Assembly (NCBI GenBank): GCA_964617065.1
Contig: CAZTVM010000036.1
Span: forward strand, 1-16,456
Length of the DNA: 16,456 nucleotides
Reading direction: 5' to 3'
Source: JAVBNU01 sp964617065
Lineage (GTDB): Bacteria > Cyanobacteriota > Vampirovibrionia > Gastranaerophilales > Gastranaerophilaceae
Positions 13,604-16,456 of this stretch are shown piece after piece; position 1 is the first letter of the stretch, and every line of letters starts with the position of its first letter. Below the pieces are notes generated by a model. It saw nothing but the letters and a program-made list of their open reading frames with translations, did not search any database and was not told the origin of the DNA. Position numbers and translations under genes: made by a program.

Positions 13604-13643
13604 ATTGCATGCGTTTGAAATTAAACACATGCAATACTATAAC
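13604..13643 (+). promoter_or_regulatory. Phosphoesterase promoter overlapped by a 32-bp imperfect palindrome
   Basis: TTGAAA (13615-13620), a 17-bp spacer and TATAAC (13638-13643) form a good sigma70 promoter about 45 bp before the gene at 13690. A 32-bp inverted repeat covers it: arms 13604-13616 and 13623-13635, 12 of 13 positions paired, around GAAATT. Outer arms are ATTGCATG and CATGCAAT, inner arms GTTT and AAAC. No T-run follows on either strand, so it looks like an operator covering the -35 and spacer. It could also affect the divergent dehydrogenase operon. Confidence 0.6.
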
Positions 13644-13689
13644 CCAAATTTGCCTTGCACAAAATTTTTAGACATGGTAAATTTAACTC

Positions 13690-14529
13690 ATGAAAATTAA
13701 ATTGATTTTGTTGATTTTTTTGTTATTACTGACGAATTCAGCTCAGGCGGCTATTGCGAAATTCGCACAAGTAACTGATGTGCATTATTCTTTGAATACA
13801 GATGAAGCACGTAGCTATAATTATGCAAACACTGCTAGACACTTGCAGCGAACTATATCAAAAATTAATCGTGATAATTCCATTAACTTTGTTATTTTTA
13901 CAGGAGATTGTATTGAATCCTCTGATGAAAAGGAACTTCGTGCATTCATGTCAGATTTATCAAAACTCAATAAAATGTATTACATTGCGTTGGGTAATCA
14001 TGATGTGCACAAAGTCTCAGGACTTTCCAAAGATAAATTTATGGAAATTGTTTCTGAATACGATAAGCGTTTTACTGATTTAGACACCAACTATTCGTTT
14101 AAAATAAATAAAAATTTGACAGGTGTGGTTTTAGATGGAGCCTCGCCAATGCTAGAAAGTTCACATGGCTATTTTAGTGAAAAAACGCTTAATTGGCTGG
14201 ATAATATTTTAGCCAAAAATGAAACAAAAAAGAAAAAAGTTGTTATTTTCCAGCATTTTCCTGTTATTGAGCCTGTCGAAGATGAAACTCATTCAATTTT
14301 GGAAAAAGAAAAATATTTAGCAGTTTTATCTAAACACAAAAATGTAGTGGCAATTCTATCAGGTCATTATCACGCAAATGGGGAATTTTTGGACGTAAAT
14401 GGTACTCGACACTATTCAACAGACTCTTTGACAAAAATGCCAATAACATATAGAACAGTTGAAATTAATACTAACATCAAAAGCAACAAAACCGCACCAG
14501 TAGTGACAAACTTAAATTTTATTAAATAA
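13690..14529 (+). CDS. Secreted calcineurin-like metallophosphoesterase
   Basis: Members hydrolyse phosphomono- or diesters with a two-metal centre. The 279-residue precursor has a signal peptide (MKIK, hydrophobic core, AQA at 18-20), so the enzyme acts outside the cytoplasm, probably in the periplasm. The metal and catalytic motifs are in order and complete: D30-x-H32 (TDVHY), GD (72-73), GNHD (102-105), the histidine in QHF (His189) and GHYH (225-228). The layout is like the CpdA/Icc group, but cytoplasmic cAMP phosphodiesterases lack a signal peptide, so the substrate is open. There is no clear Shine-Dalgarno, while the upstream promoter is good. Its 3' end overlaps that of the convergent downstream gene by 8 bp. 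Confidence 0.9.
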   Translation: MKIKLILLIFLLLLTNSAQAAIAKFAQVTDVHYSLNTDEARSYNYANTARHLQRTISKINRDNSINFVIFTGDCIESSDEKELRAFMSDLSKLNKMYYIALGNHDVHKVSGLSKDKFMEIVSEYDKRFTDLDTNYSFKINKNLTGVVLDGASPMLESSHGYFSEKTLNWLDNILAKNETKKKKVVIFQHFPVIEPVEDETHSILEKEKYLAVLSKHKNVVAILSGHYHANGEFLDVNGTRHYSTDSLTKMPITYRTVEINTNIKSNKTAPVVTNLNFIK

Positions 14530-15319
14530 CTTTATTCATAATACTGGATTGTTGTACTTGTTGATTATTTGTATTTTGCTTTGATTTCCATTCCCTTATA
14601 ACTTCAGTCATAGGACGATATTGACTACCAAACAATTTTATTTCATAAAGTTTACTAGGGTCTGTAGCATCCTTACACGTAGGCTTTTTAGCGTTTGGAT
14701 CATCGTTAAATATGTACTTTCTCAAATAATCAGCCAGTGGAACAGAGAAGAAAGGTGCAAATACACGTTTAGCAATAATTGCTGCTGCAATAAGAGGTAT
14801 TAATTTTTTCAGTGCACCTTTACTAGTTTTTTGGGCTTCTAGAAAACTATCATTCATAATTAGCCGTCCGGTATTTAGTCCGTCTTTACCCATCGATTTC
14901 TCAACATTTTCTAAGACATGTCTGTGCGCTTTTTGATTGTTGTGGTCGAAGTATTTGCCTAATGTCCGATTAAATAATTTATCTTGAAAATTTGGAGTAT
15001 CAAGAGTTTTATAGGCTAAAAGTTGAAAACCTATCATAATAGCGCCATTCGCCAAATCTACAGAAGCTACGAATTTTCTTTTGTCTTCGGGGATACGTTT
15101 GTTATTTAAACTTTGCCAAACGTACATGACGCAACCTATAGCATCTTTTGAAACAATAGATATCAACGTACAATCACAAGCAAATTTAACGCTGTCATTT
15201 TTAGCTTTATCAGCTAAAGAACGAATTATTTTGGTGTTGCCAATTCTTTCCACTGTTTTCCCCAAAAAAGTGGTACTGGTAAGAGCTGAAGCTGACGTAG
15301 TTATTTTTGATACACTCAT
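14522..15319 (-). CDS. Unrecognised protein with hydrophobic segments, second of pair
   Basis: I do not recognise this 265-residue family. It has no signal peptide. The N-terminus is rich in Ser/Thr and basic residues. Hydrophobic stretches lie at about 47-68, 88-103 and 172-193, suggesting membrane association or hydrophobic helices. The tail (245-265) is Asn/Gln-rich and probably flexible. Single cysteines at 48, 50 and 63 form no obvious metal site. It starts inside the stop of the upstream gene (ATGA overlap, 15316-15319) with an AAGGCGGTG-type ribosome site, so the two are coexpressed and probably act together. Its stop overlaps the convergent phosphoesterase by 8 bp, leaving no room for a separate terminator. 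Confidence 0.75.
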   Translation of the reverse strand: MSVSKITTSASALTSTTFLGKTVERIGNTKIIRSLADKAKNDSVKFACDCTLISIVSKDAIGCVMYVWQSLNNKRIPEDKRKFVASVDLANGAIMIGFQLLAYKTLDTPNFQDKLFNRTLGKYFDHNNQKAHRHVLENVEKSMGKDGLNTGRLIMNDSFLEAQKTSKGALKKLIPLIAAAIIAKRVFAPFFSVPLADYLRKYIFNDDPNAKKPTCKDATDPSKLYEIKLFGSQYRPMTEVIREWKSKQNTNNQQVQQSSIMNKVI

Positions 15320-16449
15320 GCTTTCACCGCCTTTCCAAATTCATTAAGCTTTTTAGGCATTGGTTTTTTTACTAAATTCGGGAAGAATTTTTCAACAAAT
15401 CGTGGATACAACCAGTTTAATGCCGTGCAAGTAACAATTAATACTAATAGATTTATACCTATACCTGCTACAAAAGCTAAACCATCATAACGGTTGGAAA
15501 TATGAGCTCGTTGTTTTTCTATAGTTTTCATCAAAACATTACGTTCCATATTTTCAGTTTTCTTTGCGATTTCCTGAACTTTTTTTGCTGCATTTTCAGG
15601 TGTCATACTATCGATTATATTTTGCACACCAGTTAGTTTACTAATTCTTTCACTGATTGCTACCAATTTTTGTTTTACACCGTTTCTATGTTCTCCATTT
15701 ACTTCCCCACCTTCAAAAACATATTTTTTTATTGTATCGTACAACTGCTCTCGAGGGCAATCCTTTGAAATTGATTGTGCCTCTTTAAATCTCTTTGTTA
15801 GTCTTCCTAAATATTGTTTTTTTTCGGCTATACCAACAGGTGTAAAAGCTTCGTCCATAAAATCTATAAAATTTGGATTTTTAGCCAAGCTGGGATTGGT
15901 TTTTGTCAATTCTTTAAGGTATTTTTTGACAAAAGTTCTAGATTGCTTTGGAGTAGGGAATGAATCTAAGTGCATATTTATGTCGTCAAAAACCTTAGGT
16001 AAAACATCTTTATTTTCAATATAAAAAGAGACTTTTCGTGTTAATTCTGATACTTTTGTAGTTTGATAAAATTTTTCTTCTTCTAACGCTAACTTTAATA
16101 AATCCTTATTTGCGCTGGATAATAAGCCCTTAAAATCTTTAAATGGCATGTTATAAGGTTTACCACCAACTTGCCAACTAAGTGTTCCATTTTTATACAT
16201 ACCTTCCAGCGTTTTTTTATATTCTTCTGTCATTTTTGCTTTAGATTTCGGCGTTAAACTTGAACTATTTGCAGAAGGAACAAGTGATTGACTATACAAA
16301 ACACCCATTTCGCCCTTATAGGATAATTTCTTTTTCATGAAATCATTTATTTTTTTCGTAATCAAAAATTGACCGGCAAGGGTTGTAACCGCAGAAACCG
16401 GTTGACGTAAAGCAGTATATTTTTTCGTATCTACATCTGTTTTTGACAT
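15316..16449 (-). CDS. Unrecognised protein with one C-terminal membrane segment, first of pair
   Basis: No family is recognised. The 377-residue product has a mostly charged, helical body (about 65-320, rich in Lys/Glu), then one strong hydrophobic segment (about 324-346, FVAGIGINLLVLIVTCTAL). A basic, proline-containing tail follows (NWLYPRFVEKFFP, then KKPMPKKL). This would place most of the protein on one side of a membrane with a short anchored end. A mildly hydrophobic N-terminal stretch (16-30) precedes the basic KKKL. The ATG at 16447-16449 has no Shine-Dalgarno, and the frame is still open in the seven bases to the window edge, so the true start may lie outside. It overlaps the next gene by 4 bp. 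Confidence 0.72.
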   Translation of the reverse strand: MSKTDVDTKKYTALRQPVSAVTTLAGQFLITKKINDFMKKKLSYKGEMGVLYSQSLVPSANSSSLTPKSKAKMTEEYKKTLEGMYKNGTLSWQVGGKPYNMPFKDFKGLLSSANKDLLKLALEEEKFYQTTKVSELTRKVSFYIENKDVLPKVFDDINMHLDSFPTPKQSRTFVKKYLKELTKTNPSLAKNPNFIDFMDEAFTPVGIAEKKQYLGRLTKRFKEAQSISKDCPREQLYDTIKKYVFEGGEVNGEHRNGVKQKLVAISERISKLTGVQNIIDSMTPENAAKKVQEIAKKTENMERNVLMKTIEKQRAHISNRYDGLAFVAGIGINLLVLIVTCTALNWLYPRFVEKFFPNLVKKPMPKKLNEFGKAVKA

Positions 16450-16456
16450 CGGGTTC

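Overview
The window is AT-rich chromosomal DNA with bacterial gene structure: short spacers, ATGA and TAATG overlaps, Shine-Dalgarno sites and sigma70-type promoters. Two products carry cleavable signal peptides, and one of these is an OmpH/Skp-type periplasmic protein, so the cell probably has an outer membrane. Other clues are a class II (B12-dependent) ribonucleotide reductase, a glyS gene not linked to glyQ, and two unrecognised membrane proteins. Together these suggest a host-associated relative of the Cyanobacteria (Gastranaerophilales/Melainabacteria type). That placement is inference, not proof.

Layout. 1-201: noncoding, with two identical 55-bp direct repeats. 202-2190 (-): nrdJ, behind a promoter whose start region holds a GAAC-N4-GTTC palindrome resembling a LexA box. 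2421-4454 (-): glyS. 4489-4539: two divergent promoters sharing one palindromic -35 element. 4587-8267 (+): a tight four-gene run of an OmpH/Skp-like protein, pyrimidine-nucleoside phosphorylase and two overlapping WYL-type regulators. 8371-10118 (+): a glutaredoxin followed by a protein that aligns along its length with the hybrid-cluster protein (Hcp/prismane) family but has lost nearly all metal ligands. The rest of its homology continues in frame, without a gap, past a TAG stop to 10241.

10248-11143 (-): a ribbon-helix-helix protein overlapping a NeuA-type CMP-sugar synthetase. 11144-11505: a 362-bp spacer with palindromes, a four-unit 10-bp tandem repeat, a plus-strand terminator-like hairpin and a possible 33-codon ORF. 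11506-13547 (-): two overlapping zinc alcohol dehydrogenases. 13604-13643: a 32-bp imperfect palindrome over the promoter of a secreted calcineurin-like phosphoesterase (13690-14529, +). 14522-16449 (-): two overlapping unrecognised, probably membrane-associated proteins, the upstream one possibly entering from beyond the window.

How the genes relate. nrdJ and the phosphorylase both concern nucleotide supply, and the WYL pair lies directly behind the phosphorylase. The dehydrogenases and NeuA-type enzyme suggest surface-sugar or polyol chemistry, but no partner enzymes are present to name a pathway. The most unusual unit is the glutaredoxin/degenerate-Hcp operon with its in-frame amber codon.
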